Part shown: positions 26,556-36,092 of the stretch, in pieces
Layout: each line of letters starts with the position of its first letter
Position numbering within the stretch: the stretch's first letter is position 1
From: Nocardioides houyundeii
GTDB taxonomy: Bacteria; Actinomycetota; Actinomycetes; Propionibacteriales; Nocardioidaceae
Length of the DNA stretch: 64,000 nucleotides
Direction of reading: 5' to 3'
Assembly: GCF_002865585.1 (NCBI RefSeq)
Contig: NZ_CP025581.1
Coordinates: 2,914,001-2,978,000, forward strand
Translations under genes and position numbers: made by a program
The notes under the pieces: generated by a model
Databases searched by the model: none
The model's input: only the letters and a program-made list of their open reading frames with translations
What the model was told of the DNA's origin: nothing

Positions 26556-27931
26556 GCGCCCCGTACCTGCCCGGCTTCACCTTCGTGGAGCACCTGGGCA
26601 GCGGCGGCTTCGCCGACGTCTTCCTCTACGAGCAGGAGTGGCCCCGGCAGCGGGTGGCGGTCAAGGTGGTCCGCCCCGACGTGCCGCTGACCGACCGGGA
26701 GAAGTCCCTCTTCGCCGCCGAGGCCAACGCGATGGCCCGGCTGGCCGACCATCCCTACATCGTCTCGGTGATCACCGCCGGGCTGACCGAGGACGGCGGC
26801 CGCCCCTACCTGGTGATGCGCTTCTGCCCGCCGCCGGACCTGGGGATCCGGGTGCGCTCGCACCCGATGAGCCCGATGGACGCCATCGCGACGGGCATCA
26901 AGCTGGCCAGCGCGATCGAGACCGCCCACCGCTCCGGCATCCTGCACCGCGACATCAAGCCGAGCAACGTGCTGGTCACCACCTACCACGAGCCGGCGCT
27001 GACCGACTTCGGCATCGCGGGGCACATCCAGGACGTGGCCAGCGACCAGGAGGTGCGCATCTCCTACCCCTGGTCGCCCCCGGAGATGCTCGACGGACGC
27101 TCCAACGGGTCCGTGGCCTCGGACGTCTACTCGCTGGGAGCCACGATCTGGCACCTGCTGGTGGGCCGCTCCCCCTTCTCCATCCCCAACGGGGACAACT
27201 CGACGCGGGCGCTCAGCGCGCGGATCCTGCACGCAGCGGCACCGGCCACCCAGCGCCCCGACGTGCCGCCCGCCCTCGACCGGCTGCTGCAGCAGTGCCT
27301 GGCCAAGGACCCCGCGCACCGCCCAGCGAGCGCGCTGGACCTGGCCCGGGCGCTGCAGCGGATCGAGTCCGACGCCGGCTTCCCGCGGACCGCGGTGGCT
27401 GTGGAGGGGGACCGCCCCGACGAGGCGGTGAAGGTGACGCCCACGGCGGTCGAGGACCACACCGTGATGAAGCCGGTCACCGTGATCTCGGCCAGCCGTC
27501 CGCGAGCCGCCCTGCCACCGCCGGAGGCCGACGCGGCGCCGGCGTCGCGTGGCGCCGCGTTCTGGGCGGTCACGGCGGTGGTCCTGCTCGCCGGTGTGGT
27601 GGGGGGCCTCGCGCTGCGCGGTGGCGGCGAGGACCGCGAGGAGCCGCGCACCACCGAGCCCGCCAGCACCCCGATGAGCGTGCTCCCCGGGGTCCTGGAG
27701 CAGCCGCCCACACTGCGCGCCACCCGGGAGGCGGACGGCGTGCGCTTCGAGTGGTCGGTGGGTGGTGGCGTCGAGCGGGGCGACCGGTGGCTGCTGCAGC
27801 GCGATGACACCGGCGACTACAAGCGCACCCGGAAGACGTCGTACTTCGTGGCCTCCAGCCGGCGGGTGTGCCTCTCGGTCACGCTGCAGCGCGGCAACGA
27901 GGAGTCCCCGCGCGCCCAGGACTGCGCCTAG
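26552..27931 (+). CDS. Transmembrane Ser/Thr protein kinase with Fn3-like ectodomain
   Basis: Hanks-type kinase of 459 residues. The glycine loop is 'LGSGGFADVFLYEQ'; Lys38 in 'RVAVKVVRPD', Asp134 in 'GILHRDIKPSNVL' and Asp152 in 'LTDFGIAGHIQD' form the active site. The activation segment contains 'ISYPWSPPEML' and 'ASDVYSLGATIWHLL', as in active kinases. A juxtamembrane linker and one helix (about 334-354) lead to an outer domain of about 105 residues. Its 'LRATREADGVRFEWSV' and 'RWLLQRDD' look like fibronectin type III strands, and two cysteines could pair. There are no PASTA repeats. It is coupled to the FHA gene and lies divergently from the giant Fn3 protein operon. Confidence 0.93.
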   Translation: MSAPYLPGFTFVEHLGSGGFADVFLYEQEWPRQRVAVKVVRPDVPLTDREKSLFAAEANAMARLADHPYIVSVITAGLTEDGGRPYLVMRFCPPPDLGIRVRSHPMSPMDAIATGIKLASAIETAHRSGILHRDIKPSNVLVTTYHEPALTDFGIAGHIQDVASDQEVRISYPWSPPEMLDGRSNGSVASDVYSLGATIWHLLVGRSPFSIPNGDNSTRALSARILHAAAPATQRPDVPPALDRLLQQCLAKDPAHRPASALDLARALQRIESDAGFPRTAVAVEGDRPDEAVKVTPTAVEDHTVMKPVTVISASRPRAALPPPEADAAPASRGAAFWAVTAVVLLAGVVGGLALRGGGEDREEPRTTEPASTPMSVLPGVLEQPPTLRATREADGVRFEWSVGGGVERGDRWLLQRDDTGDYKRTRKTSYFVASSRRVCLSVTLQRGNEESPRAQDCA

Positions 27932-27947
27932 CCGATCGGGCTAGGCG
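27925..27947. terminator. Hairpin spanning both convergent stop codons (kinase and map)
   Basis: Inverted repeat CGCCTAGCC-GATCG-GGCTAGGCG, 9-bp arms. The left arm contains the TAG stop of the kinase and the right arm the complementary TAG of map. The two stops are only nine bases apart. It is a compact candidate bidirectional terminator; the short stem and absent T-run keep confidence moderate. Confidence 0.5.
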
Positions 27948-28768
27948 ACTCCGCCGAACGGGACACCGAGCTCGGCCAGCTTCTCCTCGCCGCCGTCGAG
28001 CGCCGTCAGCACCCAGGACCCGGTCGGGGTGAGCGCGAACGTGTGCTCGAAGTGCGCGGACCACGAGCCGTCGGCGGTCACCACGGTCCACTCGTCCTCG
28101 TCGAGGTCGGTCTCCTTGGTGCCCAGGGTGAGCATCGGCTCCACCGCCAGGGCGAGCCCCCGGACCAGCTTGGCTCCCCGCCCGGGGCGCCCGTAGTTGG
28201 GCACGTTGGGCGGCTGGTGCATCTGGGTGCCGATGCCGTGACCGGTGTAGTCCTCGAGGATCCCGTAGGGCCCCTGGCTGCGCACGTAGGTCTCGACCGC
28301 ATGGCCGATGTCAGTGACGCGACCACCGATCCGGGCTGCCCCGATCCCCCGCCACATGCTCTCCTGGGTGACCTCCATCAGCCGGGAGACCTCTGGGGCG
28401 ACATCGCCCACCGCGACGGTGATGGCGGCGTCCCCGTGCCAGCCGTCCACGATCGCGCCACAGTCGATGGAGATCACGTCGCCGGCGACCAGCGTGCGGT
28501 CGCCGGGGATGCCGTGCACCACCTGGTCGTTCACCGAGGCACAGATGCTCGCGGGGAACGGGGGCTGGCTGTAGCCCTTGAAGGACGGGATCCCGCCCCC
28601 TGAGCGGATGTTGTCCTCCGCGATCGCATCCAGCTCACCGGTGGTGACGTCGGGACGTACCGAGGCGCGCAGCAGCTCCAGGGTCTGACCCACCAGCAGG
28701 CCCGCGGCGCGCATCTTGACGATCTGTTCGCCGGACTTGATCTCGATGCCGCGGTCGCGCAGTGCCAT
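27941..28768 (-). CDS. map: Methionine aminopeptidase, type I
   Basis: Removes the initiator methionine from nascent proteins; 275 residues. The metal ligands of the pita-bread fold are visible: Asp in 'VISIDCGAIVDGWHGDAAI' (two Asp), His in 'YTGHGIGTQMHQPPNVPNY', Glu in 'LALAVEPMLTLG' and the C-terminal Glu in 'SAHFEHTFALT'. The N-terminus 'IEIKSGEQIVKMRAAGLLVG' is typical. It lies 14 bases after adk, the conserved secY-adk-map order. The next gene in most actinobacteria is infA; here it is 13.8 kb away. Confidence 0.97.
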   Translation of the reverse strand: MALRDRGIEIKSGEQIVKMRAAGLLVGQTLELLRASVRPDVTTGELDAIAEDNIRSGGGIPSFKGYSQPPFPASICASVNDQVVHGIPGDRTLVAGDVISIDCGAIVDGWHGDAAITVAVGDVAPEVSRLMEVTQESMWRGIGAARIGGRVTDIGHAVETYVRSQGPYGILEDYTGHGIGTQMHQPPNVPNYGRPGRGAKLVRGLALAVEPMLTLGTKETDLDEDEWTVVTADGSWSAHFEHTFALTPTGSWVLTALDGGEEKLAELGVPFGGVA

Positions 28769-28782
28769 GAGGTGGCTCCCTG

Positions 28783-29358
28783 TCAGTGCTTGGAGATCGA
28801 GTCGAGCGCCTTGAGCACCCGGGCGGTGACCTCGTCGACCTCGCCCATGCCGTCGACCTCGACCAGCAGGTCGCGGTCCCGGTAGACACCGATCAGCGGC
28901 TGGGTCTGCTCGGCGTAGACCTCCTGCCGGCGCCGGATGACGTCCTCGGTGTCGTCAGCGCGGCCGTCGATCAGGGCCCGCTGCAGCAGGCGCTGCACGA
29001 TCTCCTCCGGGTCCACGGTGAGCACCACCACGGCGTCCAGGGAGTGCCCGGAGTCCCCGATCATCCCGTCGAGCTCCGCGACCTGGGCCACGGTGCGCGG
29101 GTACCCGTCGAGCAGGAACCCCGCCTCGGCGTCGTCCTCGGACAGGCGGTTGCGCACCATCCGGTTGGTGACCTCGTCGGGGACGTACTCCCCCGCGTCC
29201 ATGAAGCGCTGCGCCTCGAGCCCCAGCGGGGTGCCCTGGGACACGTTGGCCCGGAAGATGTCGCCGGTCGAGATCGCCGGCACGCCGTAGCGCTCGGCGA
29301 TGAACGCGGCCTGAGTGCCCTTGCCTGCTCCGGGCGGGCCCATGATGATCAGACGCAT
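28783..29358 (-). CDS. adk: Adenylate kinase
   Basis: Converts ATP plus AMP to two ADP; 191 residues. The P-loop is '[20 protein letters not shown]', the AMP site includes '[19 protein letters not shown]', and '[18 protein letters not shown]' is the adenylate kinase signature. The lid is the short, zinc-free form seen in actinobacteria. Start and secY stop overlap by one base, so the gene is coupled to secY. Confidence 0.98.
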   Translation of the reverse strand: MRLIIMGPPGAGKGTQAAFIAERYGVPAISTGDIFRANVSQGTPLGLEAQRFMDAGEYVPDEVTNRMVRNRLSEDDAEAGFLLDGYPRTVAQVAELDGMIGDSGHSLDAVVVLTVDPEEIVQRLLQRALIDGRADDTEDVIRRRQEVYAEQTQPLIGVYRDRDLLVEVDGMGEVDEVTARVLKALDSISKH

Positions 29359-30653
29359 TAGCTGAGGAACCCTTCGTAGTTGCGCTGCTGCAGCTGGCTC
29401 TCGATCTGCTTCACCGTGTCCAGTGCGACGCCGACCATGATCAGGATCGAGGTACCACCGAAGGGGAAGTTCTGGTTGGCCCCGATCAGGGCCAGGGCGA
29501 TCAGCGGGATCAACGAGATCAGCCCGAGGTAGAGGGCACCGGGGAACGTGATGCGCGACAGCACGTAGGACAGGTAGCGCTCCGTGGGCTTGCCGGCCCT
29601 GATCCCGGGGATGAAGCCACCGTACTTCTTCATGTTGTCGGCGACCTCCTCGGGGTTGAAGGTGATCGAGACGTAGAAGTAGGTGAAGAAGATGATCATC
29701 AGGAAGTACGTCGCCATGTAGACCGGGTTGTCACCGGAGACGAGGTACCTGTTGACGAACTTCAGCACCGGGTTGTCCGTGCTCTGGTTGAACTGCACCG
29801 CCATCGCCGGCAGGTAGAGCAGCGAGGAGGCGAAGATGACCGGGATGATGCCCGCCTGGTTGACCTTCAGCGGGATGTACGTCGAGGAGCCGCCGAACAT
29901 CTTGCGCCCGACCATCCGGCGCGCGTACTGCACCGGGATGCGGCGCTGTGCCTGCTCGATGAAGATGACCGCGGCGACGATGACCAGGCCGACCACGAGC
30001 ACGGCCCCGAAGGTCCACCAGCCCTTGGTCTGCTGCACCTGCCACAGCGAGCCCGGGAAGGTGGCGACGACCTGGGTGAAGATGAGGATCGACATGCCGT
30101 TGCCGATGCCGCGGTCGGTGATGAGCTCACCGAGCCACATGATGACCGCGGTCCCGGCGGTCATGGTCACGACCAGCATCAGGAACGTGCCGGTGGAGTC
30201 GCTGTGCAGCAGGTCCTGGTTGCACTGCGGGAGGAGGTTGCCCGAGCGGGCCAGCGCGACGATGCCGGTGGCCTGGAGCAGGGCGAGACCCAGCGTCAGG
30301 TAGCGGGTGTACTGAGTGATCTTGGTCTGACCGGCCTGCCCCTCCTTCTTCAGCGTCTCCAGCCGTGGGATCACCACGACGAGCAGCTGCAGGATGATGC
30401 TGGCGGTGATGTAGGGCATGATCCCGAGCGCGAAGATGGTGAGCTGGAGCAGCGCACCACCCGAGAACATGTTGATCAGGCTGTAGATGCCCTGGTCCTC
30501 GACAGCGGAGAGACAGGACTGCACGTTCGCGACGTTGACACCGGGTGCCGGCACCTGCGAGCCGAGTCGGAAGAGCGTGATGATCAGCAGCACGAACAGC
30601 AGCTTGCGCCGCAGGTCCGGCGTGCGGAAAGCGTTGGCGAACGCGCCTAGCAC
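29358..30653 (-). CDS. secY: Preprotein translocase subunit SecY
   Basis: Channel-forming subunit of the SecYEG translocon, with ten predicted membrane helices, 431 residues. The GTG start ([19 protein letters not shown]) was chosen because GAGAAGAGGG precedes it; a TTG 18 bases upstream is possible. '[20 protein letters not shown]' and '[12 protein letters not shown]' are SecY signatures, and '[16 protein letters not shown]' is the conserved cytoplasmic loop that contacts the ribosome. It is separated from rplO by a 219-base gap, which may hold its own promoter. Confidence 0.97.
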   Translation of the reverse strand: MLGAFANAFRTPDLRRKLLFVLLIITLFRLGSQVPAPGVNVANVQSCLSAVEDQGIYSLINMFSGGALLQLTIFALGIMPYITASIILQLLVVVIPRLETLKKEGQAGQTKITQYTRYLTLGLALLQATGIVALARSGNLLPQCNQDLLHSDSTGTFLMLVVTMTAGTAVIMWLGELITDRGIGNGMSILIFTQVVATFPGSLWQVQQTKGWWTFGAVLVVGLVIVAAVIFIEQAQRRIPVQYARRMVGRKMFGGSSTYIPLKVNQAGIIPVIFASSLLYLPAMAVQFNQSTDNPVLKFVNRYLVSGDNPVYMATYFLMIIFFTYFYVSITFNPEEVADNMKKYGGFIPGIRAGKPTERYLSYVLSRITFPGALYLGLISLIPLIALALIGANQNFPFGGTSILIMVGVALDTVKQIESQLQQRNYEGFLS

Positions 30654-30872
30654 TGGTCCCTCTTCTCTCAACGGTTTCGGTGGTGCGGCCTCGGGCCGAC
30701 CACCGGCTCTCGGCCCTCGAGGAGGTCGAGCAGCGCTCGATCTACCGTCCCGAGGACCCGGGGAAGCCTAACAGGGTGCCGTGCACCCTTCGGACACGAG
30801 TACGGGGCCCGTCCTCGCCGCACATGGCGGCTGGGACGAGCCCCGCGCTCGTTGCTGTGTCTCGAGGTCGGG
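30654..30872 (-). promoter_or_regulatory. rplO-secY intergenic region with a short hairpin
   Basis: 219 bases between rplO and secY on the same strand. It contains a perfect hairpin AGGGTGC-CGT-GCACCCT (30771-30787). Directly downstream of it on the minus strand lies a TTAGGCT that resembles an actinobacterial -10. It may hold a secondary promoter for secY-adk-map or a partial terminator after the ribosomal genes. No coding sequence was seen. Confidence 0.35.
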
Positions 30873-31313
30873 TCAGACCACCGTGGTGGTGCCGCCCGCG
30901 GCCTCGATCTTGGACTTGGCCGAGGCCGAGAACGCGTTGGCGCTCACCTGGAGCGCGACCGTGATCTCGCCCTGACCGAGCACCTTGACCGGGTGGCCCT
31001 TGCGGACCGCGCCCTTGGCGACCAGGTCCTCGATGCCGACGACTCCACCCGAGGGGAAGAGAGCGTTCAGGCTGTCGAGGTTGACGACCTGGAACTCCAC
31101 CTTGAAGGGGTTCTTGAACCCCTTCAGCTTGGGGAGCCGCATGTGGATGGGCATCTGGCCACCCTCGAAGGCGACCGGGACCTGGTAGCGAGCCTTGGTG
31201 CCCTTGGTACCGCGACCCGAGGTCTTACCCTTGGAACCCTCACCACGGCCCACGCGGGTCTTGGCAGTCTTCGCACCGGGAGCCGGACGCAGGTGGTGCA
31301 GCTTGAGCGTCAT
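30873..31313 (-). CDS. rplO: 50S ribosomal protein L15
   Basis: Large-subunit assembly protein; 146 residues. The glycine-rich N-terminal extension is clear ('[20 protein letters not shown]', '[13 protein letters not shown]'), followed by '[20 protein letters not shown]' and the C-terminal '[20 protein letters not shown]'. It starts one base after the rpmD stop codon, so the two are tightly linked. Confidence 0.98.
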   Translation of the reverse strand: MTLKLHHLRPAPGAKTAKTRVGRGEGSKGKTSGRGTKGTKARYQVPVAFEGGQMPIHMRLPKLKGFKNPFKVEFQVVNLDSLNALFPSGGVVGIEDLVAKGAVRKGHPVKVLGQGEITVALQVSANAFSASAKSKIEAAGGTTTVV

Positions 31314-31314
31314 A

Positions 31315-31497
31315 TCACTCCACCTCCTCTACCGTCACCAGGTGACGGACCGTGTTGACCATGCCCCGGATCTCCGGGCGGTCCTCCTTGACGACGACGT
31401 CGCCGATCCGCTTGAGACCGAGCGTGCGCAGCGTCTCGCGCTGGTTGGCCTTCAGGCCGACCAGCCCGCGCTTCTGCTGGACCTTGAGCTGTGCCAT
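31315..31497 (-). CDS. rpmD: 50S ribosomal protein L30
   Basis: 60-residue large-subunit protein. '[20 protein letters not shown]' and '[20 protein letters not shown]' are diagnostic, with '[18 protein letters not shown]' at the end. The start overlaps the rpsE stop by one base. Confidence 0.97.
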   Translation of the reverse strand: MAQLKVQQKRGLVGLKANQRETLRTLGLKRIGDVVVKEDRPEIRGMVNTVRHLVTVEEVE

Positions 31498-32090
31498 CAG
31501 GATGACACCTCCGCCCGGGCCCGCAGGATCGCAGCCGGCGTGACCTGCTCGACGGTGAGCCCACGACGAGCAGCGACCTGCTCCGGCTCCTCGAGCATCT
31601 GCAGCGCCGCGACCGTCGCGTGGACGATGTTGATCTGGTTGGACGAACCGAGCGACTTGCTCAGCACGTCATGGATTCCCGCGCACTCCAGCACCGCACG
31701 CACCGGGCCACCGGCGATGACACCGGTACCAGGGGCGGCAGGACGGAGCATGACGACGCCAGCCGCCTTCTCCCCCTGCACGGGGTGCGGGATGGTGCCC
31801 TGGATGCGAGGAACCTTGAAGAAGTGCTTCTTGGCCTCCTCGACACCCTTGGCGATCGCCGCGGGAACTTCCTTCGCCTTGCCGTAGCCGACGCCAACGA
31901 GACCTTCGCCGTCACCCACGATCACGAGGGCGGTGAAGCTGAAGCGACGACCACCCTTCACGACCTTGGCGACTCGGTTGATCGCAACGACGCGCTCGAT
32001 GTAGGCGGTCTTCTCGGCCTGGCCACCACGACGATCGTCGCGGTTGCCACGGCGCTCGCCTCCGCGCTGTCCGCGCTGGGCTCCGCTCAT
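31497..32090 (-). CDS. rpsE: 30S ribosomal protein S5
   Basis: Small-subunit protein at the mRNA entrance, involved in decoding fidelity; 197 residues. The start [19 protein letters not shown] gives an Arg/Gly-rich N-terminal tail longer than in E. coli. The double-stranded-RNA-binding part is '[19 protein letters not shown]' and '[20 protein letters not shown]'. '[20 protein letters not shown]' marks the C-terminal half. Confidence 0.98.
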   Translation of the reverse strand: MSGAQRGQRGGERRGNRDDRRGGQAEKTAYIERVVAINRVAKVVKGGRRFSFTALVIVGDGEGLVGVGYGKAKEVPAAIAKGVEEAKKHFFKVPRIQGTIPHPVQGEKAAGVVMLRPAAPGTGVIAGGPVRAVLECAGIHDVLSKSLGSSNQINIVHATVAALQMLEEPEQVAARRGLTVEQVTPAAILRARAEVSS

Positions 32091-32127
32091 GAGACTCTTC
32101 CTCTTCTCTTTCTTGCTTGTCTTGCGA

Positions 32128-32511
32128 TCAGAAAGCCAGCCCGCCCTCGCGGGCGGCGTCGGCCAGGGCCGCGACGCGGCCGTGGTACTTGTTGCCGGCA
32201 CGGTCGAAGACCACGCCGTCGACACCAGCAGCCTTGGCACGCTCGGCCACGAGTGCGCCGACCTTCTTCGCCTTGGCCGTCTTGTCGCCAGACTCCGAGC
32301 GGACGTCCGCCTCCATGGTGGAGGCGTAGGCCAGGGTCTTGCCGACCAGGTCGTCGACCACCTGCACGCTGATGTGCTTGGCGGAACGGGTGACGACCAG
32401 GCGGGGACGCTCGGCGGTGCCGGAGACCTTCTTGCGGCCACGCATCTGCCGCTTGAGCCGGGACTTGACCCGACCAGCGGTGTGCTTGTTGTTGGAGAGC
32501 GAGATACCCAT
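32128..32511 (-). CDS. rplR: 50S ribosomal protein L18
   Basis: 5S rRNA-binding protein of the central protuberance; 127 residues. The basic N-terminus '[20 protein letters not shown]' is followed by '[20 protein letters not shown]' and the conserved '[20 protein letters not shown]' with the terminal 'AREGGLAF'. Lies between rplF and rpsE. Confidence 0.98.
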   Translation of the reverse strand: MGISLSNNKHTAGRVKSRLKRQMRGRKKVSGTAERPRLVVTRSAKHISVQVVDDLVGKTLAYASTMEADVRSESGDKTAKAKKVGALVAERAKAAGVDGVVFDRAGNKYHGRVAALADAAREGGLAF

Positions 32512-32514
32512 GTG

Positions 32515-33057
32515 CTACTTACCAGCCTTTCCGACCTTGCGGCGGACCTGCTCGCCGGCGTAACGCACGCCCTTGCCCTTGTAGGGCTCGGGCTTGCGAA
32601 GCTTGCGAATCTTCGCAGCGGTCTCACCGACCAGCTGCTTGTCGATGCCGAGGACACCGAGCTTGGTCGGACCCTCAACGGTGAAGGTGATGCCCTCGGG
32701 GGCATCGACCACGATGGGGTGCGAGTAGCCGAGCTGGAACTCCAGCTGCGTCGGGCTCTTGGGGAGCACGCGGTAACCCACGCCGACGATCTCGAGCTTC
32801 TTCTCGTAGCCCTCGGTCACACCGATCACCATGTTGTTGATCAGGGTGCGGGTGAGCCCGTGCAGCGAGCGGCTCTCACGCTCGTCGTTGGGGCGCTTGA
32901 CCTCGAGCACGCCTTCGTCGTTCCGCGCCACCGTGATGGGCGTGGCGACGGAGTGGCTCAGGGTGCCCTTGGGTCCCTTGACGGTCACCAGGGCGTTGTC
33001 GATGGCGACATCGACGCCCGACGGGACCGTGATGGGAAGCCTGCCAATTCGTGACAT
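32515..33057 (-). CDS. rplF: 50S ribosomal protein L6
   Basis: Protein near the factor-binding site of the large subunit; 180 residues with two related halves. The start [20 protein letters not shown] is the family standard and is preceded by GGAGG. The second half contains '[20 protein letters not shown]' and the signature '[20 protein letters not shown]'. It lies three bases from rplR. Confidence 0.98.
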   Translation of the reverse strand: MSRIGRLPITVPSGVDVAIDNALVTVKGPKGTLSHSVATPITVARNDEGVLEVKRPNDERESRSLHGLTRTLINNMVIGVTEGYEKKLEIVGVGYRVLPKSPTQLEFQLGYSHPIVVDAPEGITFTVEGPTKLGVLGIDKQLVGETAAKIRKLRKPEPYKGKGVRYAGEQVRRKVGKAGK

Positions 33058-33082
33058 TGTCGTTCCTCCTTCGGTCTCGTCG

Positions 33083-33490
33083 TTACCAGACGTAGGCGAG
33101 GACTTCCCCACCCACGCCCTTCTGGTTTGCCTGGCGGTCGGTCAGCAGGCCCTGGCTCGTCGAGATGATCGCGACGCCCATGCCACCGAGGACCTTGGGC
33201 AGGCCGGTGCTCTTCGCGTAGACGCGGAGGCCCGGCTTGCTGATGCGGCGCACACCGGCGATGGAGCGCTCGCGGTTCCGGCCGTACTTGAGGGTGATGT
33301 GGAGCGTCTTGCCCACCTCGCCCTCGGCGGGCTCGGTGACGTCGTAGGAGGTGATGTACCCCTGCTCCCGAAGGATCTCGGCGACGCCTTCCTTGAGCTT
33401 GCTGTACGGCATCTTCACCGCGTCGTGGTACGCCTGGTTGGCGTTGCGCAGACGAGTAAGCATGTCTGCGATCGGGTCAGTCATGGTCAT
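33083..33490 (-). CDS. rpsH: 30S ribosomal protein S8
   Basis: Primary 16S rRNA-binding protein (helix 21), and in E. coli the repressor of the spc operon; 135 residues. '[20 protein letters not shown]' is the N-terminal signature and '[20 protein letters not shown]' the conserved C-terminal RNA-binding segment. The ATG start is followed by a second in-frame ATG two codons later. Confidence 0.98.
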   Translation of the reverse strand: MTMTDPIADMLTRLRNANQAYHDAVKMPYSKLKEGVAEILREQGYITSYDVTEPAEGEVGKTLHITLKYGRNRERSIAGVRRISKPGLRVYAKSTGLPKVLGGMGVAIISTSQGLLTDRQANQKGVGGEVLAYVW

Positions 33491-33557
33491 GGCCTAATCG
33501 GCCCTTTCTCTCTGTGGTTTCCCGCAAGCGGGACCTTCAGGGTTTGAAGTAGGTGGA

Positions 33558-33743
33558 TTACCAGGAGGACTTGGTCACGCCGGGCAGCTCGCCCCGGTGC
33601 GCCATTTCCCGCAGGCAGATGCGGCACAGGCCGAACTTGCGGTAGACGGCCTTGGGTCGTCCGCACCGCTGGCAACGGGTGTATCCGCGCACGGCGAACT
33701 TCGGCTTGCGAGCCGCCTTCACCTTCAGAGCAGTCTTCGCCAT
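33558..33743 (-). CDS. rpsZ: 30S ribosomal protein S14 type Z (zinc form)
   Basis: Short, zinc-binding S14 of 61 residues. The zinc ligands are Cys24, Cys27, Cys40 and Cys43 in 'TRCQRCGRP' and '[12 protein letters not shown]'. The end '[11 protein letters not shown]' is invariant in this class. It takes the usual place between rplE and rpsH. Confidence 0.97.
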
Positions 33744-33744
33744 G

Positions 33745-34317
33745 TCAGTTCTCCTTGAACGGGAAGCCGAGCTGCTTGAGCAGCGCCCGACCCTCGTCGT
33801 CGTTGGTGGCGGTGGTCACGACCGTGATGTCCATGCCGCGCGACCGGTCGATCTTGTCCTGGTCGATCTCGTGGAACATGACCTGCTCGGTGAGACCGAA
33901 GGTGTAGTTGCCGCGCCCGTCGAACTGCTTGGGCGACAGGCCGCGGAAGTCACGGATGCGGGGCAGGGCCAGCGACAGCAGCCGGTCCATGAACTCCCAC
34001 ATGCGGTCGCCCCGCAGGGTGACGTGGGCGCCGATGGGCATGCCCTCGCGCAGCTTGAACTGCGCGATCGACTTGCGGGCCTTCGTCACCATGGGCTTCT
34101 GGCCGGTGATGGCCGTGAGGTCCTTGATGGCGCCCTCGATCAGCTTGGAGTCGCGAGCTGCCTCGCCGACACCCATGTTGACCACGACCTTGGTGAGGCC
34201 AGGGACCTGCATGACGTTCTTGATCTCGAACTCGGACTGCAGCGCGGGGAGGATCTCCTCGCGGTAGCGGGTCTTCAGACGGGGAATGGTGTGCTCCCCG
34301 GTGGTGGACTCAGCCAT
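33745..34317 (-). CDS. rplE: 50S ribosomal protein L5
   Basis: 5S rRNA-binding protein that contacts the P-site tRNA and S13; 190 residues. '[20 protein letters not shown]' and '[20 protein letters not shown]' are family signatures, and 'DIDQDK' type residues near the end read '[20 protein letters not shown]'. It lies one base before rpsZ and two bases after rplX. Confidence 0.98.
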
Positions 34318-34319
34318 CG

Positions 34320-34688
34320 TCAGATCTCCTTCCCGGTCTTGCGCGAGACCCGGACGCTGCGCTGGGCGCTGTACGTCGAGCCGTCGTTGCGCTTCTTGGT
34401 CACGTCGTCGCGGCGGAAGGCGACCCGGCTGACGCCGTCGTCCTCGACCAGCATCACGTTCGAGACGTGGATCGGTGCCTCGGCCGTGATGATGCCACCG
34501 GTGTTGCCGGCGCCGGAGTTGACGACCTTGGTGTGACGCTTGATGCGGTTCACACCTTCGACGATCACCCGCTGCTCCTCACGGAGCACCGAGATGACCT
34601 TGCCCTGGGCGCCCTTGTCCTTGCCGGCGATCACCTTGACGGTGTCACCCTTCTTGATGTTCACGTGCGGTGCCTTCTTCGTCATCAC
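34320..34688 (-). CDS. rplX: 50S ribosomal protein L24
   Basis: Assembly-initiating protein near the exit tunnel; 122 residues. The KOW motif is '[20 protein letters not shown]' and '[20 protein letters not shown]' follows. The stop is two bases from the rplE start, and the start overlaps the rplN stop (ATGA). Confidence 0.97.
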   Translation of the reverse strand: MMTKKAPHVNIKKGDTVKVIAGKDKGAQGKVISVLREEQRVIVEGVNRIKRHTKVVNSGAGNTGGIITAEAPIHVSNVMLVEDDGVSRVAFRRDDVTKKRNDGSTYSAQRSVRVSRKTGKEI

Positions 34689-35053
34689 AGCACCTCCGGG
34701 GCCAGCGAGATGATCTTCATGAACTTCTTCTCGCGCAGCTCGCGGCCCACGGGGCCGAAGATGCGAGTGCCTCGCGGCTCTCCGTCGGTCTTGAGGATGA
34801 CGGCGGCGTTCTCGTCGAACTTGATGTACGAGCCGTCCGGGCGGCGGCGCTCCTTGACGGTGCGCACGATGACGGCCTTGACGACGTCACCCTTCTTCAC
34901 GTTGCCACCGGGGATCGCGTCCTTGACGGTGGCGACGATCGTGTCGCCGATACCCGCGTAGCGGCGACCCGAACCACCGAGAACACGGATGCAAAGGATC
35001 TCCTTCGCACCGGTGTTGTCGGCGACCTTGAGTCGCGACTCCTGCTGGATCAT
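34685..35053 (-). CDS. rplN: 50S ribosomal protein L14
   Basis: Large-subunit interface protein (bridge B8); 122 residues, standard length. '[20 protein letters not shown]' and '[20 protein letters not shown]' are highly conserved, and '[20 protein letters not shown]' gives the OB-fold core. A 106-base gap separates it from rpsQ. Confidence 0.98.
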   Translation of the reverse strand: MIQQESRLKVADNTGAKEILCIRVLGGSGRRYAGIGDTIVATVKDAIPGGNVKKGDVVKAVIVRTVKERRRPDGSYIKFDENAAVILKTDGEPRGTRIFGPVGRELREKKFMKIISLAPEVL

Positions 35054-35159
35054 TGGTTTCTCCTGGTTGTCGCGCCGGTTCTCGCCGCCCGAGGACGGGC
35101 GAGCCTTGCCGAACTAGTGGTTGGTATCAGGTAGGCCGTCAGGAACGACGACCCGGGAG

Positions 35160-35423
35160 TCACTTGGCCTTTTCGAGGACCTGGACCACGCGCCAGCGCT
35201 TGGTCGCGGACAGCGGGCGGGTCTCCATGATCAGGACCCGGTCGCCGATGCCGCACTCGTTGGTCTCGTCGTGCGCCTTGAGCTTGGAGGTGCGGCGCAT
35301 GACCTTGCCGTAGAGCGCGTGCTTCACGCGGTCCTCGACGGAGACCACGATGGTCTTGTCCATCTTGTCGCTGACGACCAGGCCCTCACGGGTCTTGCGG
35401 GCGTTGCGGACTGCCTCGCTCAT
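35160..35423 (-). CDS. rpsQ: 30S ribosomal protein S17
   Basis: Primary 16S rRNA-binding protein with an OB fold; 87 residues. '[20 protein letters not shown]' and '[20 protein letters not shown]' are typical, with the signature '[20 protein letters not shown]'. Its start overlaps the rpmC stop (ATGA). It is the last gene of the S10-type run before a 106-base gap. Confidence 0.98.
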   Translation of the reverse strand: MSEAVRNARKTREGLVVSDKMDKTIVVSVEDRVKHALYGKVMRRTSKLKAHDETNECGIGDRVLIMETRPLSATKRWRVVQVLEKAK

Positions 35424-35668
35424 GCGGTGGCCTCTTCCTTGTTCTCGGCGCCGGGCGCGGTGCGGATGCCGAGCTCACGCTCGCGCAGCACCGTGTAGAT
35501 CCGGGCGATGTCCTTCTTGACCGTACGGAGCCGACCGTTGTTGTCCAGCTGGCCGGTGGCCGACTGGAAACGGAGGTTGAAGAGCTCCTCCTTGGCCTCT
35601 CGCAGCTTGGTCTCGAGATCCTCGGCACCCAGCTCGTCGAGCGTGTTCACGCTCATCTTGTCGCTCAT
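35420..35668 (-). CDS. rpmC: 50S ribosomal protein L29
   Basis: Exit-tunnel protein and part of the SRP and trigger-factor docking site; 82 residues. '[20 protein letters not shown]' and '[20 protein letters not shown]' are diagnostic, and '[19 protein letters not shown]' closes the helical hairpin. The final 14 residues are a small extension. It overlaps rplP by one base. Confidence 0.97.
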   Translation of the reverse strand: MSDKMSVNTLDELGAEDLETKLREAKEELFNLRFQSATGQLDNNGRLRTVKKDIARIYTVLRERELGIRTAPGAENKEEATA

Positions 35669-36087
35669 CAGAATTCACCGGCCTCGCGGGAAATGAACCG
35701 GCACTTCATCGGGAGCTTGTGCATCGCGCGGCGCATGGCCTCGCGAGCAACCTCCTCGGTGACTCCGGAAAGTTCGAACATGACGCGGCCGGGCTTGACG
35801 TTCGCCACCCACCACTCGGGAGAACCCTTACCGGATCCCATGCGGGTCTCGGCAGGCTTCTTGGTCAGCGGGCGGTCCGGGTAGATGTTGATCCAGACCT
35901 TTCCGCCACGCTTGATGTGGCGGGTCATCGCGATACGAGCAGACTCGATCTGTCGGTTCGTGACGTAGTGACCCTCGACCGCCTGGATGCCGAAGTCGCC
36001 GAAGGCGATCTTCGTTCCACCCTTGGCCGCACCGGTCCGCTTCGGGTGGTGCTGCTTGCGGTGCTTGACTCGACGGGGCATCAACAT
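35668..36087 (-). CDS. rplP: 50S ribosomal protein L16
   Basis: A-site-proximal protein of the large subunit; 139 residues. '[20 protein letters not shown]' and '[20 protein letters not shown]' are conserved, and '[20 protein letters not shown]' is the L16 signature. An internal ATG two codons downstream is the alternative start. Confidence 0.98.
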   Translation of the reverse strand: MLMPRRVKHRKQHHPKRTGAAKGGTKIAFGDFGIQAVEGHYVTNRQIESARIAMTRHIKRGGKVWINIYPDRPLTKKPAETRMGSGKGSPEWWVANVKPGRVMFELSGVTEEVAREAMRRAMHKLPMKCRFISREAGEF

Positions 36088-36092
36088 GGAGC

